A stretch of DNA of 46,430 bases from Mycobacteriaceae bacterium (GTDB taxonomy: Bacteria > Actinomycetota > Actinomycetes > Mycobacteriales > Mycobacteriaceae): the NCBI GenBank assembly GCA_019245755.1, contig JAFARC010000008.1, positions 1-46,430 of the forward strand. Direction: 5' to 3'. The notes under the pieces were generated by a model. The model was given only the letters and a program-made list of their open reading frames with translations. It did not search any database and had not been told where the DNA came from. The translations under genes were made by a program, and so were the position numbers. Below, one piece after another: positions 7,975 through 16,516 of the stretch. Numbering within the stretch: position 1 is the stretch's first letter; every line of letters begins with the position of its first letter.

Positions 7975-8504
7975 TGCGCAGGTCAACCGCAGCGGCAGGC
8001 ACCGCGATCTTCTTTGTTGTCGCCCCGGGCACGGTTGTGGGTCTCATCCCGTGGCTGATCACCCGCTGGCACACACCACATCCGACACTTGGATGGTGGA
8101 TGGCCGCGGTAGGCGGTGTGCTACTGATCGTTGCCGGGCTCATCCCGGTGGTGGCCGCCTTCGTGGAGTTCGCCAAGGCGGGCGGTACCCCCATGCCGAT
8201 TGCACCGACGCAACATCTCGTGGTCACCGGATTCAACCGTTACGTTCGCAACCCGATGTATGTCGGACTACTGACGGCCATCATCGGTCAAGCGCTGCTG
8301 TTCGGCTCGCTGACTCTGCTGGCCTACGCAGCGCTCGTGTGGATCGTTACTGCATCATTTGTCCGTTGGTATGAGGAACCCACCCTTGCCCGCCGCTACG
8401 GCGGCGAGTACGAGGCCTACCGGCGCAACGTACCGGCCTGGCTGCCTCGATGGCGGCCCTGGACGCCCACACATCATCAGCCGCAGCAACCAGGGCAGTC
8501 ATAG
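7971..8504 (+). CDS. Isoprenylcysteine methyltransferase-like membrane protein
   Basis: Predicted 177-residue polytopic membrane protein of the ICMT/PEMT-like methyltransferase group. It has three to four hydrophobic segments (about 10-30, 42-65, 100-125). The family's SAM-binding signature is VRNPMYVGLL, with the conserved C-terminal block EEPTLARRYGGEYEAYRRNV. Bacterial members probably methylate small lipophilic or thiol substrates, which are not identifiable here. AGGAG lies 5-6 bases before the ATG at 7971, and the start overlaps the regulator's stop. The Pro/Gln/His-rich tail is non-conserved. Confidence 0.8.
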   Translation: MMRRSTAAAGTAIFFVVAPGTVVGLIPWLITRWHTPHPTLGWWMAAVGGVLLIVAGLIPVVAAFVEFAKAGGTPMPIAPTQHLVVTGFNRYVRNPMYVGLLTAIIGQALLFGSLTLLAYAALVWIVTASFVRWYEEPTLARRYGGEYEAYRRNVPAWLPRWRPWTPTHHQPQQPGQS

Positions 8505-8607
8505 CGGTGAGGTCGCCGACCGGTTTCATGCGTTGCGGCCGCCACTGTCGTTTTCGCGGGCTGGGGCGGGCGCTATGTTCAGCGCGACACCTGAGCAGCC
8601 CGCCAGA

Positions 8608-8628
8608 AGCTGGGCTCTTTGCCCAACT
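8608..8628. terminator. Candidate terminator hairpin between convergent genes
   Basis: AGCTGGGC and GCCCAACT pair with one mismatch around a TCTTT loop. It lies between the 3' ends of the methyltransferase (8504) and the esterase (8660). There is no clear U-tract, as is common in mycobacteria. Confidence 0.35.
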
Positions 8629-8659
8629 CAGAGCTTAGGCCGGGGCTTTCCGCTCAGCG

Positions 8660-10000
8660 TCACTGATGCGGGGCGCCGGGCATCGCGATCGCGGGCACCC
8701 CCGGCGTGCCCAATTTCCCCGCCAGCCAAGGTAACGCGACTGCGAACGAAGAGGCCGCGAAGGAGAAATCATGTTTACCCGGGTCGGGCACCACCGCGCA
8801 TTCGATGCCGTGGATGCTGGCCAATCGGCACAAACTGTTGGCCACGGCGGCGTGGTTTGCGGAACTCGGGCTCGGACTCGGATCGCCTGTGGGCAGGGGA
8901 GCGGTGTCGTTGGGCGCGTGGTAAACGGTGGCAGTGTCCGCTGAGACCGCGAACCAGCCTGACATGCCCGGGTAGGTGCCGTGGTTGGCTATCACCGTGC
9001 GGGGGTCGAACGCCGCCCACGCCTTGGCGTCACCGCCGAAAAGCCGTGCAATGGTTTGCGGCTTGGTACCGGCGTTGGGACCCAGCTCGCCGTCCATGTC
9101 GACGAACGCGCCGAACAGCTCCGGATGCATGACGCTCAGCATGAGCGCGCAGGTGCCGCCCGACGACCATCCAACGATGCCCCAGTTCGCCGCGTTGGGG
9201 CTGACTCCGAAGTTGGCGACCACGTACGGCATCACCTCTTTGAGCAGATGATCCGCGGCGTTACCGCGCACGCCGTTCACGCACTCGGTGTCATTGCTGA
9301 AACTGCCGCTATAGTCCGGGAACACGATCACCGGCGCACTGCCGCCGTGAGCCGCGGCGAACTGGTCGAACGTGCGTTGCGCATTCCCGGCGTAAATCCA
9401 GGCGCCTGGCTGGCCGAATTCGCCTCCGATCATCATCACCACCGGCAGTGCCGGCGGCGGCTTGCTCGCATACCAGGCCGGCGGCAGCAGAACGAGCTCT
9501 TGGCGGTGCTTGAAACCCGAGACGTTGTCCGGAGTTGTCACCGACACAATGGTTTTCCAATTCGGTGCGCTCGCCGTGGCGGCACCGGTCTGGCCCGGCA
9601 GCGGGGCGCCGGTCATCCCGTCCCATGCCGAGGCCACCGTCGGAAAATAGCCGACCCAGCTGTTGAGCATCAGCGCGGCGCACAGCAGCGACAACGGAAC
9701 CGCCAGCGCGGAGGCGCCACGGCGCCACCAGGAGCCATCGCGCCACCCAGCCAGCATCACGACACCAGCCAGTCCCGTCACCGTGATCCACACCCACATG
9801 GCAGCCGGGGCTGGGTCGTCAGCAAGCCCTCGATCGGCGATGTACCAGGCGAACGCGCCAGACAGCGTCACGCCCGCGACGAGCGCTACCGGCAGCCACA
9901 GTAGGCGCCAGCGACGAGTGCGCCAGCCGATCGCCGCGAGCAGCACCACCGCCGTGATCAGCTGCACGATGAGCGGGACCCAGCCATGCGTCAGCGCCAC
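8660..10000 (-). CDS. Membrane-anchored esterase (alpha/beta hydrolase, Ag85-related fold)
   Basis: Predicted 446 residues. The N-terminal part has about four membrane segments within residues 5-130. An extracytoplasmic esterase-D/antigen-85-like domain then carries the nucleophile elbow GWSSGG, an acidic VDMDGE block and a terminal His in PDPGKHDFSF. A Ser/Pro-rich insertion precedes the last block. I chose GTG 10000 because it puts the first membrane segment (ALTHGWVPLIVQLITA) at the N-terminus. The frame stays open to an ATG at 10186, which would add 62 polar residues and overlap the lipase gene by 29 bases. It follows galU and the lipase on the same strand, suggesting an envelope-related operon. 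The acyl substrate is unknown. Confidence 0.75.
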   Translation of the reverse strand: MALTHGWVPLIVQLITAVVLLAAIGWRTRRWRLLWLPVALVAGVTLSGAFAWYIADRGLADDPAPAAMWVWITVTGLAGVVMLAGWRDGSWWRRGASALAVPLSLLCAALMLNSWVGYFPTVASAWDGMTGAPLPGQTGAATASAPNWKTIVSVTTPDNVSGFKHRQELVLLPPAWYASKPPPALPVVMMIGGEFGQPGAWIYAGNAQRTFDQFAAAHGGSAPVIVFPDYSGSFSNDTECVNGVRGNAADHLLKEVMPYVVANFGVSPNAANWGIVGWSSGGTCALMLSVMHPELFGAFVDMDGELGPNAGTKPQTIARLFGGDAKAWAAFDPRTVIANHGTYPGMSGWFAVSADTATVYHAPNDTAPLPTGDPSPSPSSANHAAVANSLCRLASIHGIECAVVPDPGKHDFSFAASSFAVALPWLAGKLGTPGVPAIAMPGAPHQ

Positions 10001-10157
10001 AGCGACACCCGATGATCCTGCTGCGCTGGTGTGTGAGCGGCGCGGCACCTGACGGCCTTCGTCGACGGTCGCCGGCGGCGGATGCGAATCAGCCTCTTGC
10101 TTATCGGATTTCTGACTGGCGTACCGCGGCTGGGCGGCCCCGTGGTAGCGGCGACGT

Positions 10158-11387
10158 TCATTGTGCTGTCCCGGTCCCCGACGCATGCAGCGCGGTCAAC
10201 GACCGGCAGTCGTTGCTGACCGGTTCTCCATTGAACCTGTCCTTGATCCAGGCGAGGGCCGTCGACGTGTCGAGATCGACGCCGCCGTTATCCGGCTGCC
10301 GAGCTACTTGGACGATGTCGCCCAGCTGGCATGCCCGCGCGACGGCCTGATCCGTCCACACTGCCGGGATGAGCGGATCCTCGCCCCCATAGATCACGAG
10401 CATCGGCGCGGCGGTTGGGCCTTGGGGCAGATTGGTTTTCCGCAAAAAGCCACGCAGCGTGTCCGCAGCCCCCGGGCTGCTGGGTCTCAGATCATCGCCG
10501 GTGATGTGGTCCGCTATTTCGGTACGCTCGCTGTCCGCGTCTCCCTGGCAGGTCAACAGAAGGTCCCACTTGTCGGCGACCAGACCGCGCCGGTAATCGT
10601 CCAGGTTGAAGTCGTTGTATTCGTTTTTAAGGGCGGCGAGGTAGGAGGGCAGCGCCAGCTTTTGCTCGCGGCTCAGCTGGCCCGTCACCGCTGCGTCGGC
10701 TAACCCCTCGATGTCGGCGGTCGGGTACGCGCTCACCGCGCCCAGCAGTTTGGGTCCGGCCGGGACGTTGTCGACAAGTTCGTTAGCCGCCCACGCCGCT
10801 TGGCCGCCCTGCGATATGCCGAACGCCACCCAGCGGTTGGAGGTGTTGGGGACGAGTTTGCGGGCGGCGCGCACCGAATCGACGAGGTTCAGACCCACCG
10901 TCGTGGAATCGAGGTAGGGATGATAGGTCTCGTCCAGCCCCAGCCCCTGGTAGTCGGTCATCGCGACGACATACTGCGCCTTGAGTAGCGTGGTGACGGT
11001 CGGAGCCGAATTGTCCAGCGTGGCAGACAAGGACGGCGCGCAGTCGGGCTTGACACCTGTCGGCGGGTGGCCGAGGGCCACGATCGGCCAGCCTGCGTTC
11101 GGCGCCTGGCCACGCGGAACAAACACCACGCCGGTCACGTCATGCGCGATGTCGTCGACTCCCGAGGTCGATATGTAGGTGATGCGTGCCGCCAAAGATG
11201 TGGCGTTCACGAGTTGTTCGTCGAGGTTGGTCAGCGCCTCGGCGTCCTGCAGCGTGCCCGGGCCCGAACCGCTGAAGTCCCCGCTCAACTTGGTAACGTG
11301 GTGACGCACACCGACGTCGCACGAGGTTAACCCCAGCACTGCGACCGCGCACATCAGTGCGAGCCCTCGTTTCGCCGACCTTTGCAT
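10158..11387 (-). CDS. Lipoprotein secretory lipase (LIP family)
   Basis: Predicted 409-residue lipoprotein. The signal peptide ends in lipobox LTSC (Cys23). The alpha/beta hydrolase has nucleophile Ser192 in GISQGG and an Asp in YGGEDPLIP. The C-terminal segment where the catalytic His normally lies reads QPDNGGVDLDTSTALAW and contains no His; the only later His is in the last 15 residues. Either the catalytic His is misplaced in my reading or this copy is impaired. Family members hydrolyse acylglycerols or esters at the cell surface. The start lies 6 bases after the galU stop, so it is co-transcribed with galU. Confidence 0.8.
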   Translation of the reverse strand: MQRSAKRGLALMCAVAVLGLTSCDVGVRHHVTKLSGDFSGSGPGTLQDAEALTNLDEQLVNATSLAARITYISTSGVDDIAHDVTGVVFVPRGQAPNAGWPIVALGHPPTGVKPDCAPSLSATLDNSAPTVTTLLKAQYVVAMTDYQGLGLDETYHPYLDSTTVGLNLVDSVRAARKLVPNTSNRWVAFGISQGGQAAWAANELVDNVPAGPKLLGAVSAYPTADIEGLADAAVTGQLSREQKLALPSYLAALKNEYNDFNLDDYRRGLVADKWDLLLTCQGDADSERTEIADHITGDDLRPSSPGAADTLRGFLRKTNLPQGPTAAPMLVIYGGEDPLIPAVWTDQAVARACQLGDIVQVARQPDNGGVDLDTSTALAWIKDRFNGEPVSNDCRSLTALHASGTGTAQ

Positions 11388-11393
11388 CGTTCG

Positions 11394-12365
11394 TTATGCG
11401 GGCGGAGGTTCCGATAGCGACGGTTCATCGACCGCCTCGTGCAGCGGACCTGTCGGGGCAACAGTCAGGCCCAACCGCGATATCAACCACCGCCGCAAAT
11501 CCGGGCCATATTCGTCACGATCGAGCGCGAAGTCGACGGCCGCCTTGAGATATCCGCCTGGGTTTCCGAGGTCGTGGCGCGACCCGCGGTGGACGACGGC
11601 GTGGACGGGATGCCCCTCGGCGATCATCACAGCGATGGCGTCGGTGAGCTGAATCTCCCCGCCCGAGCCGTGGCCGACACGGCGCAGGGTGTCAAAGACA
11701 GCACGGTCGAGCACGTAGCGCCCCGCGGCAGCGTATGGCGATGGCGCATCCTTGGCTTTGGGTTTCTCCACCATGCCGTTGACCTTCAGCACCTCGATAC
11801 CAGCGGTGTCGGCAACGGTCTCGACGTCAAAGACGCCATAAGCGCTGATCTCTTCCTGCTCGACCTCGATAGCGCACAGGACCGAACCGCCGTAGCGAGC
11901 ACGCACCGCTGACATCGTCTCCAAGACTCCGGTGGGCAACACCAAGTCGTCAGGCAGCAGCACCGCGACCGCCGCCTCGTCGGGTTGCAGTACCGCCTCC
12001 ACACACCCCACTGCATGGCCCAGGCCCAGCGGCTCGAACTGCACGACAGATTCCACTTTGATCAGTGCGGGTGCCCGACGGACCTTTTCGAGCATCAAGT
12101 GCTTTCCCCGGGCCAGCAGCGTGCCCTCCAAGACTAGGTCCTCGACGAAATGCGCGACTACGCCGTCCTTGCCTTCCGACGTGACGATCACCAGCCGGTC
12201 CGCGCCGGCCGCGGCCGCTTCGGCGGCGACCAGCTCGATGCCCGGGGTGTCGACGACGGGCAGCAACTCTTTGGGGACTGTTTTGGTGGCCGGCAGGAAC
12301 CGGGTACCCAAGCCGGCGGCCGGCACAATCGCTGTCCGCGGAACGTGAACATGAGGCATCGTCAC
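11394..12365 (-). CDS. galU: UTP-glucose-1-phosphate uridylyltransferase
   Basis: Predicted 323-residue cytoplasmic nucleotidyltransferase making UDP-glucose from UTP and glucose-1-phosphate. It shows the signature PAAGLGTRFLPATK (about residues 15-28) followed by PKELLPVVDTPG, the metal/nucleotide block LLPDDLV, VEKPK, and the C-terminal HDLGNPGGYLKA. Length and order match bacterial GalU. GTG 12365 or ATG 12359 could start it. It heads a minus-strand operon with the lipase and diverges from the PelG/PelF-like genes. UDP-glucose has been reported as a PelF substrate in Pseudomonas, so supply of sugar nucleotide to that locus is a reasonable inference. I cannot tell whether another galU exists elsewhere in the genome. 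Confidence 0.93.
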   Translation of the reverse strand: MTMPHVHVPRTAIVPAAGLGTRFLPATKTVPKELLPVVDTPGIELVAAEAAAAGADRLVIVTSEGKDGVVAHFVEDLVLEGTLLARGKHLMLEKVRRAPALIKVESVVQFEPLGLGHAVGCVEAVLQPDEAAVAVLLPDDLVLPTGVLETMSAVRARYGGSVLCAIEVEQEEISAYGVFDVETVADTAGIEVLKVNGMVEKPKAKDAPSPYAAAGRYVLDRAVFDTLRRVGHGSGGEIQLTDAIAVMIAEGHPVHAVVHRGSRHDLGNPGGYLKAAVDFALDRDEYGPDLRRWLISRLGLTVAPTGPLHEAVDEPSLSEPPPA

Positions 12366-12522
12366 CGCGCAGACGTTACAGCCAATACTTGCCGCTGGGT
12401 CAATCTAGTTGCACTACTGCAAAGTCCATCACCTACCCTTCATCGGATCGTCACTTCGGGGTAACACCGACTGGCTCTTCACCGCGGCTTTGCCCGTGAT
12501 GAAGTCGTCAACTTCTGGCTAT

Positions 12523-12649
12523 CTTGTTGCCGAGGAAAGGATTCGGCGCTCGTCTGTAGCCCAAAAGTAAGTGCGTCACGAGGCGCAGCACACTACCGAC
12601 GGCTAGATGTAGCTTGGCATCAGCCACGTTAACTTGTTGCTGAGGCAAG
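12523..12649 (+). repeat. Duplicated 17-bp motif
   Basis: CTTGTTGCCGAGGAAAG (12523-12539) and CTTGTTGCTGAGGCAAG (12633-12649) match at 15 of 17 positions and are 110 bp apart on the same strand. They could be paired regulator sites or traces of a duplication. Confidence 0.5.
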
Positions 12650-13049
12650 CATTTCGTCCCACACCCGCGCCGGCAGGTAAGCGTATCCCGGGCGGTGCGG
12701 GCTGGTGTGGGTCCGGTGTGGCTGGCATCAGCGGTGACGGTGTCGAGGCGGCGCGCTCGGCTAACGCCCGAGCGGGCAGTCGATCCGGCGGCGCCGCCTG
12801 CCGTCACTAGACGCCAGTGGCGCCGACGTGCCGCGATGGCGCTGCGTGGAATCTCGCGGCAGCATCCGATGATGGTTGCGCAGACCAGGACGGCAACGTC
12901 GTCGACAACGCCTGGTGCCTCGTCGCCGATCGTCTGCACCCCTGCCGGATAGGCTCACTGCACAGCCCGGATGGTTTTGCGCATGCGTCAATTGCGTTAA
13001 CAGAGAGCTAATTCACTTACCGAACGAAAAGACGGCGCGAAACGCTCGG

Positions 13050-13065
13050 TGTGACAAGCGTCACA
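13050..13065. promoter_or_regulatory. Perfect CRP-type site (TGTGA-N6-TCACA)
   Basis: TGTGACAAGCGTCACA matches the cAMP-receptor-protein consensus recognised by mycobacterial Crp at all ten defined positions. It lies about 174 bp before the pelG-like ATG and roughly 50 bp before TATTAT at 13104-13109, placing it near -58 if that is the -10, a class I-like activating position. Confidence 0.7.
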
Positions 13066-13103
13066 AGCCCGCCCGTAGCACCGAAACCGCTTCGGATACC
13101 GCC

Positions 13104-13129
13104 TATTATCGGCACGAACCGGGTACATT
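13104..13129 (+). promoter_or_regulatory. Candidate -10 elements of the pelG-like gene
   Basis: TATTAT (13104-13109) and TACATT (13124-13129) are the best -10 matches downstream of the CRP-type site. No good -35 precedes either, consistent with an activator-dependent promoter. The implied leader is about 100-120 bases. Confidence 0.4.
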
Positions 13130-13238
13130 GCTGTAACGGCGACGACATGTACTGACCGGGGTGCGGGCAGTCACCAGATGGCTGAGCAAACACCCGTGCC
13201 AGGCAGCACCGGGGGAACCGGATGACCAGGGGGCGGCT

Positions 13239-14687
13239 ATGACGACCGTCGCGGACCAACTGACGGCACGGCCGCGCCTTGCGCGAGCCCGAGTGCTCGC
13301 TGTATCGACTCTGGTGTTGTTAATCATAACGATGTTGCTGCCGCTGGCGCCGCGGCGCGAACATCAGGCCGCTGATGTGGCGGCGGCGACCGCCGGTTTG
13401 ATGACCGCGGGTGTGACGTTATGGCTGATGTCGCGGGGCTCCATCCGCCGGCGGCGCCCCACGCCTCGGTCGATGCTGCGGCCAATCGGGGAGATGGCGC
13501 TGTATCTGTCTCCGGTTGCGCTGCTGACTCTTGTATTTCCCATCGCTGCCAGGCATTTGGGTAATACGCACCTCGGCGGGGTGAAGTTGACGACCTTGCT
13601 GCTCGCGTCGTCAGTCACGGTGCCGTGGCTGAGCCAGGCGGTGTGTCTGCCGCTCTACCGTGCGATAGGTTCGTTGATTCTCGACCGCGACATGGACCGG
13701 ATTCAGGGCCGGCTGTGCCAGGTCGGGCCGTGGGCTTTCATCCAGTCGCTGCCGTTGGTAGCGGTGTTCGCGCTGCCCGTTGCACTCATGATGTCGTGGT
13801 CGGCAGCCGCACTCGCCACCTATGTGACGTTGTGCGTGCTGCATGTGGCGTTTGCCCAGTCTTTGGTCGCGTGCAACGTGGGCCGCCGTCGGGGGCGGTG
13901 GGCCGTCGCATGGACGTGTTACGCCGGTGCGTTGCTGGTGGCGCCGGCGATCTGGTTCTTGCCGCCTATCGCGGGGTTGGCGTCTCAGCTGGTGGCCATG
14001 CGGCGGTATCTGCGGCACGCTCGGCGCCCGGAGCTGCTCGCCGTACCAGAGGTCGCCACGGACTTGGTCCGTGGGCTGCTGCTTGGCGCGGTGTTATGGT
14101 CGGACAAGTTCTTTCTGTTTTTGAAGACCGCGGGTCTGTTTCAGGTCAACGCCGTGTTCTTCGGTTTGCTGCCTGCGGTTTTGGGCTACAACTACTACTT
14201 CGTCCGCCTCGCACCGCACATTGACCGTGCAGTAGGCACGGTGCGCACAGCGATGGAGAAGAAGACGCCTCGTGTACTGCGGAGGCGATCGGTCATCGTG
14301 TCGGACGTCGTGACGGCATCGGTGAGTCGCACGGCGTTCGCCGGGGCATTGATGGCGTTGGTGGTCGGCGTCGCCGCCACAGTTTATCTGCCCACAGCGC
14401 TGACGCTTATCGCGGCGGTCTCGATGGCTTCTCTGCTTTTCATGTTGACCACGCTGATGTGTTACAAGCTTGACTACATCGGCTACCGCAACGTGGCACA
14501 GGGTTTCAGCGCCGTGCACTTGGTGTTCTGCGCCATCGCATTCGCCGCACTGCCGATGGGGGCCACGCTCTATGTCTGGCTGCTCATCATGGAGGCAGTC
14601 CTGTTTCTGGCGGTGCTGTATGCCTGCCTCAACCAGTGGCGCTCGGCCGAATACGCGCTGTTCTGGCGCCACGCGACGGCATGGTAA
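13239..14687 (+). CDS. pelG-like: PelG-like exopolysaccharide flippase/transporter
   Basis: Predicted 482-residue integral membrane protein with about 11-12 hydrophobic helices. The order of loops, the RDMDRIQGRL segment after the second helix pair, the charged WSDKFFLFLKTAG region in the middle and the Tyr-rich FVRLAPHIDRA loop match the PelG group of the MVF/Wzx-type exporters, which in Pel systems moves polymer or lipid-free sugar across the inner membrane. The ATG at 13239 follows AGGGGG; an in-frame upstream GTG at 13161 is less likely. The PelF-like gene follows after a 74-bp gap on the same strand. No PelD or PelE, the usual PelG partners, is visible, so the assignment rests on family resemblance and the pairing with PelF. 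Confidence 0.75.
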   Translation: MTTVADQLTARPRLARARVLAVSTLVLLIITMLLPLAPRREHQAADVAAATAGLMTAGVTLWLMSRGSIRRRRPTPRSMLRPIGEMALYLSPVALLTLVFPIAARHLGNTHLGGVKLTTLLLASSVTVPWLSQAVCLPLYRAIGSLILDRDMDRIQGRLCQVGPWAFIQSLPLVAVFALPVALMMSWSAAALATYVTLCVLHVAFAQSLVACNVGRRRGRWAVAWTCYAGALLVAPAIWFLPPIAGLASQLVAMRRYLRHARRPELLAVPEVATDLVRGLLLGAVLWSDKFFLFLKTAGLFQVNAVFFGLLPAVLGYNYYFVRLAPHIDRAVGTVRTAMEKKTPRVLRRRSVIVSDVVTASVSRTAFAGALMALVVGVAATVYLPTALTLIAAVSMASLLFMLTTLMCYKLDYIGYRNVAQGFSAVHLVFCAIAFAALPMGATLYVWLLIMEAVLFLAVLYACLNQWRSAEYALFWRHATAW

Positions 14688-14761
14688 GCGGGCGCTCTGA
14701 CTGTGGCGACGTCGTTGCCCGGCACCGCCGTGCGCCCCAACCCGCGGGTGCTGATTCTGCG

Positions 14762-16516
14762 ATGAGCTATGTCCAACGCTCCATGACCAAGCTGCTCGGC
14801 CATCCCACAGTTGCCCGACAGCCGGTACCGGAATTCCGCACAGCACACTACCCCGATGTCGACGTCGCCATCGTCGCCGAGTCCACCTATCCCTTCCTGA
14901 CGGGCGGTCTGTCGGCGGTCGTTCACGACATCGTCCGCGGCAACCAGGACATCACCTTTGGCGTGATCCACATCACCTGGGATTCCGATGCGCCGCAAAA
15001 GGATCTGTACGGTGTACCGGGCAATGTGCGGTGGATTCGGCCGGTGTATTTGAGCATGCAGGAGCACCGCGAGGATTTCCTGATGGTGACGCCATCCGAG
15101 CTGCGCATGGGATCGAAAGCACGCTCCCGATTGGCGGAGCGCTTGTTCGACGCGGTCGAGGCGGTCATCGCCGGCGATATGGATCCGATGTGGCGGCTCT
15201 ACGACGAAGGCATGAACCCACGCACCCGTGAATACCCGCTGTGGGCGGTATTGGGCAGCCGAGAATTCATGACAGTAGTGTGTGACCGGCTAAGCGATCT
15301 GGATCTGCCGCTGGCCGAGACGTTCTGGCTGCTGCGCGAGTTCTTCTCCCTGGTTTGTGCGCTTCTCAGCGACGAAATGCCCGCCGCGAGTGTCTATCAC
15401 GCGCATACCACCGGATATGCCTCACTGGTGGGGGCGGCCGCGGCGCGTCACCACGGCACCAAATTCCTGCTCACAGAACACAATCTCTACGTGCGCGACA
15501 CCGTCAACACCCTGCTCGACCGGAACATGTCGCTGCCAGTTACGGCGTTGGACTGGCGGACTTTCGACGTCACGATGGTGCAGCGCGCATGGATGATGTG
15601 GTGGATCGAAATGGGACGCTTCTGTTATCCCAGCGCGGAGGCCGTCACATATCTTTATCCGAAAGCGATCCTGGAGGCCGCGGATCTTGGCGCACCGGTC
15701 GAGCGGAGCATCGTTATTCCCAACGGCATCGTGGTGCGCGAATTCACCCACGCATGGCGCCGACGTCAGGAAATCATCACGCAGCTTCTGGCCGACCGGA
15801 ACAAGCAGATGTGGCAGCTGGTCTATATCGCTCGCGTGGTACCCATCAAGGGTCTCGCCGACCTGCTCGATTGCATCTCTACGCTGATTCGTCGGGGCTC
15901 GGCCAATATTCACCTCGACATCCTCGGGCCGACCGAACACGACCCCGACTACTACATGTTGTGTCGCGAGAAAGCCCGCAGGCTGGGGATCGAGGACTTC
16001 ATTACCTTCCATGGAACGGTCAATGTGCGCGAGAAACTTGGCGAATTCGACATCATGGTGCTGCCCAGCTACAACGAGGGCCAGCCGATCGTGGCGCTCG
16101 AGGCGATGACGGCAGGCCTGCCGATTGTATCGCGCGATGTCGGCGGCATGGCCCAGCTCATCGACGATCCGCTCACGACGCCCGGTGGGCGCACCTGGGG
16201 GCCGTGCGGGTACCTGGTTCAGCCCCTGGTGGCCGGTGAACCCGATGGCGTCGTGGACGCCCTGCAGACGCTGATGGATGACCCGGCGACGTACGCGGAA
16301 ATGGCTCATAACGCTCGCGGACGGATCCTGAATTTCTTTCAGCTCGAGGACGCGATGGGCGCCTACAACCGCTTGTACAAGGAGTTGGGTGACTTGCCGG
16401 CTGCAACCCTACAGACCGGTCCCGCCGAGCTGTCCCCGTATGGCGTCGAGCCCGACGATGGCACCGCGATCAGCGGCGCTGACCATGCGCGCCGGCACGG
16501 CAAGGACGATGCCTAA
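14762..16516 (+). CDS. pelF-like: PelF-like GT4 glycosyltransferase
   Basis: Predicted 584-residue cytosolic GT-B glycosyltransferase. The N-terminal block ESTYPFLTGGLSAVVHDIV (about residues 40-60) is the PelF signature seen as ExTYPYxxGGVSSWVH in the family. HAHTTGYASLVG and LTEHNLYVRDT follow. The C-terminal GT4 half has VVPIKGLADL, LPSYNEGQPIVALEAM with the E-x7-E pair Glu439/Glu447, and RDVGGMAQL. PelF polymerises the Pel backbone from a UDP-sugar. Length is about 75 residues above typical PelF because of N- and C-terminal extensions. ATG 14762 is chosen; ATG 14783 is possible. The GHL15-like gene begins at the base after its stop, so translation is probably coupled. Confidence 0.85.
   Translation: MSYVQRSMTKLLGHPTVARQPVPEFRTAHYPDVDVAIVAESTYPFLTGGLSAVVHDIVRGNQDITFGVIHITWDSDAPQKDLYGVPGNVRWIRPVYLSMQEHREDFLMVTPSELRMGSKARSRLAERLFDAVEAVIAGDMDPMWRLYDEGMNPRTREYPLWAVLGSREFMTVVCDRLSDLDLPLAETFWLLREFFSLVCALLSDEMPAASVYHAHTTGYASLVGAAAARHHGTKFLLTEHNLYVRDTVNTLLDRNMSLPVTALDWRTFDVTMVQRAWMMWWIEMGRFCYPSAEAVTYLYPKAILEAADLGAPVERSIVIPNGIVVREFTHAWRRRQEIITQLLADRNKQMWQLVYIARVVPIKGLADLLDCISTLIRRGSANIHLDILGPTEHDPDYYMLCREKARRLGIEDFITFHGTVNVREKLGEFDIMVLPSYNEGQPIVALEAMTAGLPIVSRDVGGMAQLIDDPLTTPGGRTWGPCGYLVQPLVAGEPDGVVDALQTLMDDPATYAEMAHNARGRILNFFQLEDAMGAYNRLYKELGDLPAATLQTGPAELSPYGVEPDDGTAISGADHARRHGKDDA

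Larger units (their letters stand above)
12366..13238. other. 873-bp divergent intergenic region, galU to pelG-like gene
   Basis: No open frame here resembles a known protein. The left 250 bp are relatively AT-rich and contain a duplicated 17-bp motif. The middle (about 12660-12960) is GC-rich with open frames of 85 and 143 codons on opposite strands; neither is recognisable, and this may be a decayed gene. The right 220 bp carry a CRP-type palindrome and candidate -10 elements for the plus-strand genes. Confidence 0.6.

Noticed and set aside
11062..11110. Possible rho-independent terminator hairpins inside the lipase gene
   Set aside because: GC-rich inverted repeats inside coding sequence are frequent here and have no U-tract.
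12508..12952. Open frames on both strands in the galU / pelG-like gap
   Set aside because: GC-rich DNA of this kind yields long chance frames; neither product has a recognisable motif, signal or ribosome site.
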